Assembly (NCBI GenBank): GCA_910592205.1
Contig: CAJVPJ010001048.1
Span: 1 to 12,921, forward strand
DNA length: 12,921 bases
Source of the DNA: Paraglomus occultum
Lineage: Eukaryota > Glomeromycota > Glomeromycetes > Paraglomerales > Paraglomeraceae
Reading direction: 5' to 3'
Of the stretch, positions 1 to 9,590 are shown one piece after another. Each line of letters starts with the position of its first letter. The first letter of the stretch is position 1. The position numbers and the translations under genes are program-made. Under the pieces are notes generated by a model that had not been told where the DNA came from, did not search any database, and saw only the letters and a list, made by a program, of their open reading frames with translations.

Positions 1-199
1 TGGATAACTCATAAGTATGTGATGAAATAAAAATCCTTATTTCAAAATAGATATGATTATTATTTAATTTGTTATACTGATATAATGAGGTTTCCATAAA
101 CAATATCATTATAAAGAGGGCCTCTGATTATACCGATAAATTCGTTATACCGATGCAAATGGCCGGTGCCACTCGTATCGGTATAAAGAGGTTTGACTG
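1..199 (-). mobile_element. Terminal part of a pogo/Tigger-like DNA transposon
   Basis: Read on the minus strand, the element ends at 199 with CAGTCAAACCTCTTTATACC, the CAGT...ACCTC...TATA style of terminal inverted repeat known from pogo/Tigger (Tc1/mariner superfamily) elements. The next two bases, TA at 200-201, fit the TA target duplication of that superfamily. The subterminal region repeats TTATACCGAT at 128-137 and 145-154, its complement at 177-186 and a variant at 72-81. Such subterminal motifs often bind transposase. No transposase frame is visible, so this is either the end of a longer element running out of the left edge or a non-autonomous copy. The family assignment is by terminal style only. 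Confidence 0.6.
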
Positions 200-253
200 T
201 AGATCGAGTATGTTTTTTAGCTTTCAACTATGCTGCCAAAATTTTAGGGCCAC

Positions 254-678
254 CTATGCCGATCAATTAGTAAAACATATGAAAATTTTATCTTTTCAAA
301 AATCTGTATTGGCGTTATTTACTAAGTAAACGACAAAAGTTTTTATATCGTTATGAAGCTAATTAACTGTAGTTTTTGAACAAAATGCCCATAAATTTGA
401 GCAAGTTGTTGTAATGGAGCTGTTATCCGCCAAAGTGTTAGTATATGTTACACATATGTAAATCATATGAAATGTATGTGTAACATATATCATGCCACTT
501 CAGCAGATTACAGCTTCGTTATGATAAGCTGCGTAAATTTATCAGTATTTTGTTCGAAAACTACAGTTAATTAGCTTCATAACGATGTAAAATTTTTGTC
601 GTTTACTTAGTAAATAACGCCAATACAGATTTTTGAAAAGATAGATTTTTCATATGTTTTACTAATTGATCGGCATAG
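254..678. mobile_element. Foldback MITE: 425-bp near-palindrome
   Basis: The arm beginning CTATGCCGATCAATTAG at 254 reappears as its reverse complement ending at 678. The outer ~140 bp of the arms match with only scattered substitutions and one short indel. The inner ~70 bp are more diverged but still align, for example around the inverted TATATGTTACACATA segments near 440 and 480. The centre lies near 460-465, so almost the whole element is self-complementary. A TA dinucleotide at 255-256 and 676-677 could be the target duplication of a Tc1/mariner-type MITE, but it is part of the palindrome and so is ambiguous. No coding frame is present. Transcripts crossing it would form a very long hairpin. 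Confidence 0.8.
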
Positions 679-720
679 TATAAGTAGTATTAGTATTATG
701 CTCTTGATTGATTTTATCTG

Positions 721-869
721 TGTTGTACCTCAGTTGGGAACCTGTCTCAGTTCTGGACTAAGACAACTGAATTCTGGACTGAGTGTCTGGGTTCTGGACT
801 GAGACAACTGAGTTCTGGACTGAGTGACTGGGTTCTGGACTGAGACAGGTCCTGAACTCAGACACAACA
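721..869. repeat. 149-bp TG...CA element with 20/21-bp minisatellite
   Basis: Five units of 20-21 bp, each starting TTCTGGACT(G/A)AG, run from 751 to about 850. They alternate between an ACAACTGA-type and a TG(T/A)CTGGG-type ending, giving a higher-order period of 41 bp. The array is framed by imperfect inverted arms (720-750 against 840-870, including CCTGTCTCAG at 741-750 and its complement at 840-849). The outer ends are TGTTGT at 721 and ACAACA ending at 869. The 4-mer TCTG flanks both sides (717-720 and 870-873), as a target duplication would. TG...CA ends with a 4-bp duplication resemble a very small LTR or TRIM relic; a MITE is the alternative. Confidence 0.6.
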
Positions 870-873
870 TCTG

Positions 874-1778
874 CAATATTATGCCAAAATTCGTTTCGAT
901 TTCTTCCGAGGTTATGGTACTATACGCCTGTGCAATAGCTACAATCTGACGAGTATAATCTCTTGAGACTTTAACAAACCTTTATTATCATGTAACATTC
1001 TTAATTTATTATTACAGAATATTACTATGTATTGAATATATTCAAAAGCGAAGGCTTTGCGAGAACGTTTAGGAAGTAATTTTACTAAGTCTTTGTGTTA
1101 AATTATTATTATTTTTGTATCCCGTTTTCTCCTCTTTTTATTTATTTTGTCTTTCTTCATGATTATCGTTATCGATAAATAAATTCGATATATTTTGCTT
1201 ATTATTATATAAGTCAACCACATAATTATTCATAAAACTTCTATAATAACACTTTCCGTCATACTCTAAGTGAATTCTTTGACGCAAACTAGCATGGATG
1301 TTTGCTAAAAAAGACATCATTGGGTTACTTGCCCAATTACCATACACCTGGTGCAGGACATCTATAGCTCGAAATAAAATACCCGTCTTCAAATCCAAGG
1401 CTTTTATATAAAGAGTTTAAAAAAATTAATCCGTAAAATAATAGAGCAGACGAAGCAAGGTAAAAGTTGCGGTTTAAAAGTTTTTAATCTACTAAAAAGG
1501 TTTCAGACATTGAAAAGCAAGTTTTCTTTAAGTTTCTTGGAGAGAAATAAAAATGTCGAACGGCCAGTTTCGCTCTCTCCACTACTCTTGCAGTAGGAAG
1601 AATCAAAGTTATTTATAAACAAAGTAAAGTTTGTTCAATTTTCCTCATAGGCAAGGGGCAGCGCTAATTTAACCCATTTCGGAAATCAATTAATGTGGGG
1701 CTGATCGGCAACTATTATATGCAGTGCAAAACTCTCGTTATAATAATTGTTATCGGTTCCAAAATTAAATTCAGACTC
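874..1778. other. Gene-free interval; one weak minus-strand frame
   Basis: No convincing gene is seen. A minus-strand frame at 1398-1138 (about 86 codons, containing FLANIHASLRQRIHLEYDG) is protein-like in composition. It has no ATG at its 5' end: the first in-frame Met is about 27 codons in, and a stop lies just upstream. I could not find an upstream exon whose splice phase fits. It could be a relic exon. The rest is AT-rich sequence without recognisable structure. Confidence 0.4.
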
Positions 1779-1784
1779 TTTATT
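1779..1784 (-). terminator. Polyadenylation signal AATAAA for the lactone oxidase gene
   Basis: AATAAA on the minus strand lies about 123 nt beyond the TAA stop at 1907, a plausible 3' UTR length for a fungal gene. It is supported by position only. Confidence 0.4.
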
Positions 1785-1906
1785 GAATAACTTGATGTAT
1801 TTACAGTTAGACTAGTTAAATATTGGAATAATAAAACATACTATTAGACCGATTAAGTTGCAGTCTATTTGAGTAATACAACCATCTAATGAAGTTTTGG
1901 TTCAAA

Positions 1907-3876
1907 TTAGGCGCCATAAAATACCCGGCGAAGGGAAGCGTTGTCGAAAAACACGTTTGTTGGATCATACTTTCTGCGAACCGCCTCAAATCTTTGGATT
2001 TTACTTTGCAGCTTTTCATGAAGGTAGCTTTTAATATTTGGAATATTTTCCCAATATTTGGCCCAGTGAGGTCTAAAATTTATAGAATAATTTGGCGTAA
2101 GCATTGTATTGACAATAACTTGTCATAGTACTTTAATTGTGTACATGTATCTCACCTTGCATTGTACAATTTCATCCACCGTGTACCAAGCTCGTTAGCA
2201 AACTCATAATAGCCTGGCGTTTTCGTAATAGAAAGAACCTCAATGAAGAGATAATAGGCGTCAGGATCATCATCGTATGCGGTTGACAGGAGAGCCTTTG
2301 AACTTTTCAGAATTCGGAATTCGGCGACTAAGTTTATGGGAAATTTTCCTTGTTTTTGGTAATAATCAATCTACAGTATTTACAAAAATAGCGCGCGCGT
2401 CAATATTCACATAAACTGTTTCTGTTAGAAATTTAGAATAATAAAGGTATACGTACTCTGTCAATAATGTAGTGCAATTCGGTAATGACATTTGTAAAGT
2501 CATTGTCAATTTTGATAGCAAATTCCGTATCGAGGGAAAGAACACTATCAATGCCGGCCTGATAATGAATTGCATCCGGTGCTAACCACACATTATTACG
2601 TTCTGCCAGCCTAAGTTTGCCTCCAAGGTAAGTAATAAAAGGTGTGCGGTCTGGATGTGTTAAAAGCTGTTGGTAAACTGCGCTGGCTATGACCATAGAA
2701 ATGCTTTGGGCTTGATGATACAAGGTGGTCTCAAGTGCACCGTAAGTAACGTTATCATTGGTAAGTTTCCATGTTTTTACCCATAGTTTATCTTTCGAAG
2801 GATCCCTTTTTCCTGTTGCTGTATATAACATTAAATATTATTAGCAAGAGATATGATTTCCATGATCGAGTATGTGTTATGAACATACGTGAGGAGTTAA
2901 ACGGCCAATAAAATACTTCAATTCCAAAAGAGTTTTTTACAAGATTTTCAAGATATTTGTTGGTAAACTGCGATACCAACGGAAGCGTGTCTATCATTCG
3001 AAGTTTGAACATTGGCTTGACACGGAAAGACACTTTGTAGATGACGCCCAATAGTCCTGTAGAAAACAGTAAATGCAGTTATATACCATTAATCACTATA
3101 CAAGTTTTCACGTTTGTAGTCATGCTTACCTAAACTGACACGCGCTGCACTCATCTCATCCGGGTTGTTGGGGTCATCTACAAACTTATGTAGTTCACCC
3201 GAACCAGTAACTATTTCCAAGCCAACAACCTGTTCTGCAAGCGTTCTTGCTTCTGTTGTTGCACCATGACATCCCGGTGCGATAGCCCCGCCAATAGTAA
3301 TGCTTGTAAGAACAACCATAGACTCCATTGCTAACGGTGGATTATGCTCTCTGAGATAATTGTCAATTTTCGAAATAGACGCACCTAATTTCCAAATACT
3401 TGTATTAGTCAAAAAAGTGATATTAGTTTTTTTTTTACAAGTTGCTTACCAGCTTCTGCATGGAGCACCCAATCACCATTTGATTGTTGTTCTACCGTTA
3501 CTTCTGTCAAATCATTCATCAATAGCAAACAACTCTGTGTCACTGAGATCGTACTCCAGCTATGGCCTTCACCAGCACATCGAATTTTTAAGTTCTCATT
3601 ATTCGCTTTTTTTACGCAGGCAATCAGTTGGTCGAGGTTCTGTGGACGGAAAGTATACTTTGGTGTAAAGGTAATAGTATGCGCCCAATTCGTCCATGGT
3701 TTTTCAAGCTCTGGAATTGGAAGTCCAGCAGCGCCATCTCTGGGTTTAATTGATGCTTCTGGCCCATGACTTTCCGGTTTTACCATCCCGAGATGTCGCT
3801 TAACGATAGAGCCTTGCTTATCCTGGAGCTTGCCAAAATTTACTTGCTCGAGAGCTTCATTGATAACATTATCCAT
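1907..3876 (-). CDS. D-arabinono-1,4-lactone oxidase-like flavoprotein (six exons, 524 aa)
   Basis: VAO-superfamily aldonolactone oxidase (ALO/GULO type). Known members oxidise an aldono-1,4-lactone with O2, giving erythroascorbate or ascorbate plus H2O2. Exons on the minus strand: 3876-3450, 3384-3130, 3056-2889, 2818-2453, 2348-2156, 2072-1907. The five introns are 65, 73, 70, 104 and 83 nt, all GT-AG, and the spliced frame is open throughout. FAD-binding domain: residues ~63-230, with AGEGHSW at 102-107, where His105 matches the His that carries covalent FAD in yeast ALO1. GGAIAPGCHGA and RVSLGLLGVIYKV follow, both typical of the family. The ALO C-terminal domain ends with the HWAK motif (472-475) and YDPTNVFFDN. 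Length is close to yeast ALO1 (526), but about 50-60 residues precede the conserved NWA start. The ATG at 3876 is the first Met after an in-frame stop, and no signal peptide is seen. At intron 1 only the GTAAGC donor with the TTAG acceptor keeps the frame. Substrate preference cannot be read from sequence. Confidence 0.92.
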
Positions 3877-3953
3877 GTTGAAATCGTAATTCGGGGTTTC
3901 GGAAAATGAGGAGCCGTATTTTATAAACAAATAGTTTAATAGACGTTTAATAT

Positions 3954-3959
3954 TTTATT
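3954..3959 (-). terminator. AATAAA signal between the secreted-protein gene and the oxidase gene
   Basis: On the minus strand AATAAA lies about 45 nt after the stop of the secreted-protein gene (4004) and about 78 nt before the oxidase ATG (3876). It suggests the two head-to-tail genes have separate transcripts despite the very short gap. It overlaps the end of the short upstream ORF. Confidence 0.35.
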
Positions 3960-3978
3960 TTGTAATAAGAAAAGCCAT
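3955..3978 (-). promoter_or_regulatory. Possible 7-codon upstream ORF in the oxidase leader
   Basis: ATG at 3978 opens a frame of seven codons (MAFLITK) ending at TAA 3957-3955, 78 nt before the oxidase ATG. If the oxidase transcript starts upstream of 3978, this would be a uORF able to lower translation. The transcription start is unknown, so this is conditional. Confidence 0.25.
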
Positions 3979-4003
3979 GTTAATAATATCTATCTCTACT
4001 ATT

Positions 4004-4395
4004 TTATGTTGATTGGGTGCAATTAGTTCTGACAGACAAGACTTGCAACGGAGAAGTAGTAAAGTTGCTGACACCAGTAGTGCTATTCAAAATTAGTTGC
4101 ATGCACATTTCACCTTTATACAATCTATAAAAAGTATTTCTGGCAGAATTGACTATAGTTACGGGTTCTGTAAGACCAGTGTTACGGCAGCCAGGTTTTC
4201 CAGTAGTAGTAATAATAGTACCAGATTTAGTTCTCAATTCTAAGAACGAAAGTTTTTGTTAATATAAACAAATACCTTTACATCAAGTACGAACACTCAC
4301 AAGTTTTTATGTTACTTACGGACACTACATATTTGAGCAAAGGCTCCAGCGACCAAACTGGCAGTCAAAAATACGAAAATCAATTGGAGTTTCAT
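4004..4395 (-). CDS. Small secreted four-cysteine protein (two exons, 103 aa)
   Basis: I do not recognise a family. Exon 1 is 4395-4320 and exon 2 is 4239-4004, joined across an 80-nt intron with GTAAGT donor and CTTAG acceptor; TTAAC upstream of the acceptor can serve as branch site. Residues 1-20 are a textbook signal peptide: Lys2, a hydrophobic core (LIFVFLTASLVAGA) and an AFA cleavage site before Gln21. The predicted mature chain is 83 residues with four cysteines (23, 43, 71, 99), enough for two disulfides, and three N-glycosylation sequons (N77-S-T, N84-F-T, N98-C-T). There is no second hydrophobic segment, so it should leave the cell or stay in the wall. Small size, signal peptide and even cysteine number match the usual definition of a candidate effector or small secreted protein of a plant-associated fungus. 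That role is an inference. It lies directly upstream of the oxidase gene on the same strand. Confidence 0.8.
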
Positions 4396-4522
4396 TTTTT
4401 CCCGTCTTTGCTTGTAAATAAGTGCCACCAATGTATAAATTGCGTATGGGTGTAAGTGTCTTGACTGTACGCGATAAAATGTGTGAGTTGATTGATGATA
4501 TTACGAAGGGAGAAGCAGGCCT

Positions 4523-4530
4523 CTTATATA
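4523..4530 (-). promoter_or_regulatory. Candidate TATA box of the secreted-protein gene
   Basis: TATATAAG reads on the minus strand, ending about 128 nt before the ATG at 4395. It is a good TATA match at a plausible distance for a gene with a leader of roughly 100 nt. There is no independent support for transcription start. Confidence 0.35.
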
Positions 4531-7014
4531 ACAAATTGAATGTAATAAAAATAAACTTTTTGCAAAAAAAATTTATATCGCACAATTATTCTCAAGTTTC
4601 TGTCCAAATCGGATCAATTGGCGCTGTATTGCTAGGCCTGATGTCGGAAAGCGTCCCAGTACATACTTGTACTGTAACTATAACGTATGCGTTAACTCTA
4701 GTTGTCCATTATACGTGAAGTAAAATTTACCACAAGAGTATGATAGAAGCAAATTTTTTTAAACATATCCACGCACTATTGAATGTTATTAACAATAAAA
4801 ACTTGGGAACTACTGTATTTATTTAAAGCCGTATAATATTACCATATTAGTAAATTTGCCTTCATTATTTGATCCGAAATCTAGATGGTTTGTTGATGAG
4901 TTTTTACTTGTTTTACAGGAAAAAATAGAACCACGATTATACAATTATTTTTAGAAAAAAATTTTTCAGTATTGGGTTTCTGTGTTTGTCTAAAAATAAG
5001 AGAAAATGCCATTTAATGTCTATCGCTCATCTTTTTTTTCTACAGTTATCAAGTTAATTTGACAGAATTAATTATCCGTAATAACCAGAAGGCGTTCACT
5101 TATAATAGTAATAATTGAGTTTTTTTCTGATGTGCGATAAAATTTGTGCGACTTATCAAACACTTGCGACAGATTCCGGAATAGTGAAAATAGTGAATAG
5201 CGAATGTCTGAAATAACAATGATGATAGTAAACAATAACAATTAGTCAATAAAATTAGTAATAGTAATAGGCGAATATAAATAGTGACGAATGGCCCAAA
5301 ATGAGTAAACATGCACATCATGCCCCAAAATGGACTCTCAAGTAATCGTATTATTGCTATACCTTATATTATACTTAACCAAATTGCGTTATCGATATAT
5401 CTCTTTGATGTAAACAAAGCAGTTTTTAATATCGACAATAATTTCTTGGCTCTTGGCATTTGCGCACAAATGACAAATAAGAAGTACTAATAGTTCATAT
5501 CGCCAACTCTTGTATCAATTTTCATACATTCTATGCGCTTTCCGCCGCCCACACTTATTGTATTTAATTTAACAGAATGAATTTGCATCAGTGTTTATAT
5601 TTTGAATTTTCTTCTAGGAACGCCTCTTATTTTTCGACTCAAAATTACAGTCAATAAATTACGTCGCAATAAACTAGATATCAAAAATCATTAACGTAAC
5701 AGGTGACAATTCGCAATTGACCGCATAACACTTTTTAGATCGAACAAAACTCGTCTGATATTTCAATAAATTGGCTACAGGCCACATACGAGCTATTCTT
5801 CGTCATTATCCGATTCCTTTAATAATAAAATTTGGCTCTTTGCATTCACACATGGGTAACTATGGTCATAACATTACGAACAACGCAGTAAAGCAATTTT
5901 GTTTTTTTTTTTGTTTACGTGGTAAGTGTCTACATTTACTTGTTAACGTAACGTAACAGTATGTTTACTGATTTGGTTTAACATTATTTCACCAATTTAT
6001 GAGCACCAAGGTAAATGCAGAACATGCTCGTTGATGCATAATGTTACTGTTTTTGAGACACATGATAGTGATACACCATTCTGTAAAGTTTAAAAGTTCA
6101 ATACCGTATCCTAAACATCTCCTCCCTTATCGGTAGTTTAATTATTTTTAATAACTTGACAGCAGCTAATCGTAAATTTACTTCATTATTACGCATTGCC
6201 TCTATAATTAACCAACAGCTGTTACAAAATACTTGTTCGCAATAATTACGTTATTGTAGCAGCAGAGAATAGTTTATTATTACATTATGATAATGCACAT
6301 GTAGCTTATGCTAAATCAGCAACAACGTATACACATACATGCAATACACTTCCAATTGCTGCGATTACCGTTAGATATTCCCCGAAGTTTATCGTTTACG
6401 TCACAGTGCTGTATAATCGAAAAAAGAGTGTTTATGCACGAGAGGAGTAGTTGACTACTGGATTATGTTTAATTTTATATTATGTACGAGTTTATCAACT
6501 ATTTAAATCATGGTGATATTATACTTGAGACTGTCAAATCTAACAAATATTTATATAGAGCATGTATGGGAATAAGTCACAGGATAAAGATGAAATTACA
6601 TCTATAAATGACAGTATATAAAGGTAACAATTTGCGTATGAGTAGTTCGCTAAGCGGCTGTTCACCAACCAGTACAGTAAATAAACCCTTTTTTTATTTT
6701 TGCGCGCAAGCATATGCAATGAGAGGTCCCCAAACTAAGGCATCTCGTGCGAGACAATTATCCGCGTAATATTCGATCCTGAAATAATCCAAGGGTAGTT
6801 TGACTTGTCATAAATTAGTATGCATCAATAAGTGTTCATATAATATCCTTCTGATAGAATCAGAGAAAGCGCCCAGTTACAAGAAAATACATATTAATAT
6901 TAATATGCTATTACTATTACTTATGATAATCGGTAAAAATTATCATGTGATAATGTAGCACAATAATAAGTGTTTTTCCGAGATTTTGATAAATCAATCT
7001 ATGATTATTATAAT
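4531..7014. other. Long intergenic stretch between divergent genes
   Basis: About 2.5 kb separates the minus-strand secreted-protein gene from the plus-strand kinase gene. It is AT-rich with many homopolymer runs and short AT microrepeats. Frames at 4422-4718 (+), 5321-5100 (-) and 5771-5956 (+) lack domains, good codon texture or splice partners. A TATATAA at 6614-6620 followed by a T-rich run near 6690 is the only promoter-like signature noted. The last ~45 bases (6971-7014) are probably coding sequence of the kinase without a located start codon. Confidence 0.5.
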
Positions 7015-9590
7015 ATGCCGCTAACGAATAATCCAGCAATTCATAGCTTGGTTCAAGCCTCCTTATCAAATGAACATGGAAGGCTCGAGTGGATTCCTTG
7101 CTCGCAAATTGCCGGCATAAGACCAACTCGAATTGACAACGTCTACTACGCTATTCATAGAATGTGTGAAACGATAATAACGTTACTTGGAAGCAACGAA
7201 GAATGTACACCAACGCTCGTGAATGAGTTTGCCAGAATATACTCGCTTCCAACACATAAATATAATAGAGCTAACGACAACTTTAGAAGATATGCGATAT
7301 GGCTTAGTCATCGTAACAAATTTATAAAGGGTTTCACCAAACGTGATGGCAACTATTACATGGTTGCTGATAGGTGCTTTTACTACAGTTATTCTCGATA
7401 TGGATTCTGCTCCGCATGTGGAATACTCAGATGTAGTCCCGTATGGTGCATTTGCGGTCATAAACAATTATCTGATGGATGGACTAGCAACAATACGCAA
7501 ATCGATGAGCTCATTAAGACATCTCAAGTACAAACGAACTCACCAAATCACGCCTATTTGGAATGGATTCCATTTGATTGCATTGATTATAATTATGAAC
7601 GCTTGTGTGATGGTCTACCTATTGCTTATGTTAGATTGATTCCACTTGAAGACGCATCTGATTTATATTACGCCAAGGTAAACTATTTATTTATGCGTCA
7701 TGCTTGTTTGAATCATTATTGATTCGTCTGTATTATATAACACTCACTAGTTGTGTGGTGAGCGTCCAGATATTCTTTTAACGAATGTTTGGGTTACCAT
7801 TGGATTTACATACAATAAACCGGCGTATTTTCTAATAATAATGAAAGAAGAGGATGAACATGGATTATGCCTGGCATGTACAGAGCGATTAAACCCCAAG
7901 ATAAATACATTCTGTTATAAATGTAAAACACCAAGACCTGATTGGACAACAGGCAACAAGTCTTTAGATTCATTTATTATAGAGTCATGGAGTAATGTAA
8001 ATAACGTAAATGATGTGTATTTACAATGGATAGAATACTCTCTATTGACAAACGTACAAGAGATGACATCATTACGCCATGGATGTACACATACAGCAGA
8101 ATGGTTAGAATCGAATACAAATGAATTGACACGCGTAACACTCAAAAAGATAGTTGACAAACAAAACGATCGATTATTTGATTTTCATCAGGTAAATTAT
8201 TTCACGTATTAATATTAATATACAGTAATAGTGTCATTAACGTATGTATAACGTGTTATTATTGATTTTTTGTTGTAACGCCTGCATTCATTTATTCAAA
8301 TAGCTGATTAAGGAATACCCAACGATATTAACACCAGATAATATTTGGATAATTGGTATCACTCAGGAGCCGTATACTCGGGAATACTATTTAGTGTTCT
8401 ACTATGACATTTATGTACTATTGAATAGATTTATACGACTTAACGAAGATGTGAATATTGAGCACATGCAGTACGGCGACTTTTACGAACTCAAAGAGAT
8501 CGGATGTGGTGGTTACGGAACAGTATACACTGCCAAGTGTAAAGAAGAAACTGTTGTGCTCAAACAATTTAAGAATTTTGATCAGACCCCGGAATTATTT
8601 GTTTCAGAGGTAAGCAATAATATAAGTAGACTGAGGCAGGTATTAATTAAAATGATATTAATATTAAATCTGATTCTGTATTTATTTTTTATTTAATAGC
8701 TCAGAAATCATGCCAAATGCTTGGGCGTTGGTTCATTCCTTAAGATTTATGGGATCACAGAAAATCCAGAAACAAAAGAATACATGATTGTTATGCAATA
8801 TGCTAACAACGGTAGTCTGTTGTCTTATTTGGATCAAAACATTAACAAATTGACGTGGACGGATAAACTACTCCGTTTGCATGATATTATATATTATCTG
8901 TGGACTATCCATATTGCAGGATTTGTGCATTGCGATCTTCACGGCGGAAACATAGTCATGCATAAGAACAGTGCCAATACGCGTGATATAAAATCATTAA
9001 TATGCGATTTTGGTCTCTCGCGATCGGTGAATTCGCGCAAGTCAAACTCAACTATCCGAGGCGTTTTACCCTTTACTGCACCGGAAGTCTTTTATACTTG
9101 CAAATTTACTCAGAAATCAGATATATATTCTTTTGGTATCATTATGTATTTGATCGCTACTGGTGAACCGCCTTTTAGAGATAGGCAGTTCGACAGAGAT
9201 TTAGTATGCGATATTATTAGCGGACTACGACCATCGATGCCTGATTCCGCACCAGAGGAATACAAGAAACTTGCCGAGTGGTGTTGTGATGCTGATCCTG
9301 ATAAGCGTCCTGATGCATTGACACTTTGTCAGAATATTCACGATCTTATTAATTGGATGATGAATGACAGCACGTGGAAGACTATCTATTATACAGATGT
9401 AAAATCTTTATCACGTTTCGAAAAGGAGAGTAAATACTCTAGTAAGCTCTTACCTACTGGAGAGTTGCCTAAACCGAGAAACAGTTATGATTCAGCTGCA
9501 GGTATGAAGATAACACATTGATGCATAAATGGGATCAAATATTAACATCGTCTATTGTATTATAATTTAGTGACTCAAGACGTTGAATAG
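7015..9590 (+). CDS. Tyrosine-kinase-like protein kinase with three degenerate N-lobe/zinc-ribbon modules (about 743 aa)
   Basis: Serine/threonine kinase of the tyrosine-kinase-like type that is heavily expanded in Rhizophagus. Exons: 7015-7677, 7751-8191, 8304-8609 and 8700 onward; introns are 73, 112 and 90 nt, all phase 0. The last exon either runs to TGA at 9519-9521 or splices at 9501 to a terminal exon 9571-9590; both give 743 residues. Active domain (~427-690): glycine loop GCGGYGTV (435-442), VVLK Lys455, alpha-C Glu470, HCDLHGGN catalytic loop (547-554; Asp549, Cys in place of the Arg of HRD), DFG 573-575, APE 597-599, DIYSFG 611-616 and Arg673. The essential residues are present, so it should be active. 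Upstream lie three modules with an L-(E/Q)-W-I motif (24-27, 182-185, 312-315) and decayed N-lobe strands, plus two four-cysteine ribbons (C132/135/145/147 and C261/264/276/279). The ATG at 7015 is the first in frame, but kinase-like sequence (FFRDFDKSIYDYYN) precedes it in frame from 6971, so the true start may lie in an upstream exon. Confidence 0.88.
9502..9570 (+). other. Probable last intron of the kinase gene
   Basis: Donor G|GTATGA at 9501/9502 and acceptor TTTAG at 9566-9570 bound a 69-nt segment with an ATTAAC branch-like site. Splicing leads to GTG ACT CAA GAC GTT GAA TAG, so the protein ends VTQDVE instead of GMKITH. The size matches the other introns here. Retention also gives an open end, so the choice is unresolved. 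Confidence 0.5.

Noticed and set aside
1889-2128. Plus-strand frame of 79 codons
   Set aside because: It lies antisense to the last exon of the lactone oxidase, whose HWAK and YDPTN motifs fix the real strand and frame.
3360-3668. Plus-strand frame of 102 codons
   Set aside because: It is the complement of the FAD-binding exon of the oxidase and has no domain of its own.
4422-4718. Plus-strand frame of 98 codons, divergent to the secreted-protein gene
   Set aside because: It covers the presumed promoter and leader of the secreted-protein gene, has no recognisable motif, and the first part is an AT-rich chance frame.
5100-5321. Minus-strand hydrophobic frame of 73 codons
   Set aside because: The Leu/Cys-rich composition comes from AT-rich microrepeats; there is no splice partner or motif.
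6610-6700. TATA box followed by about 60 bp and a T run, resembling a small Pol III gene
   Set aside because: No tRNA cloverleaf, A/B box or U6-like sequence could be seen between the TATA and the T run.
7183-7639. Frames of 94 (minus) and 98 (plus) codons
   Set aside because: Both overlap the first kinase exon, which has ribbon cysteines and L-E-W-I-P motifs in its own frame.
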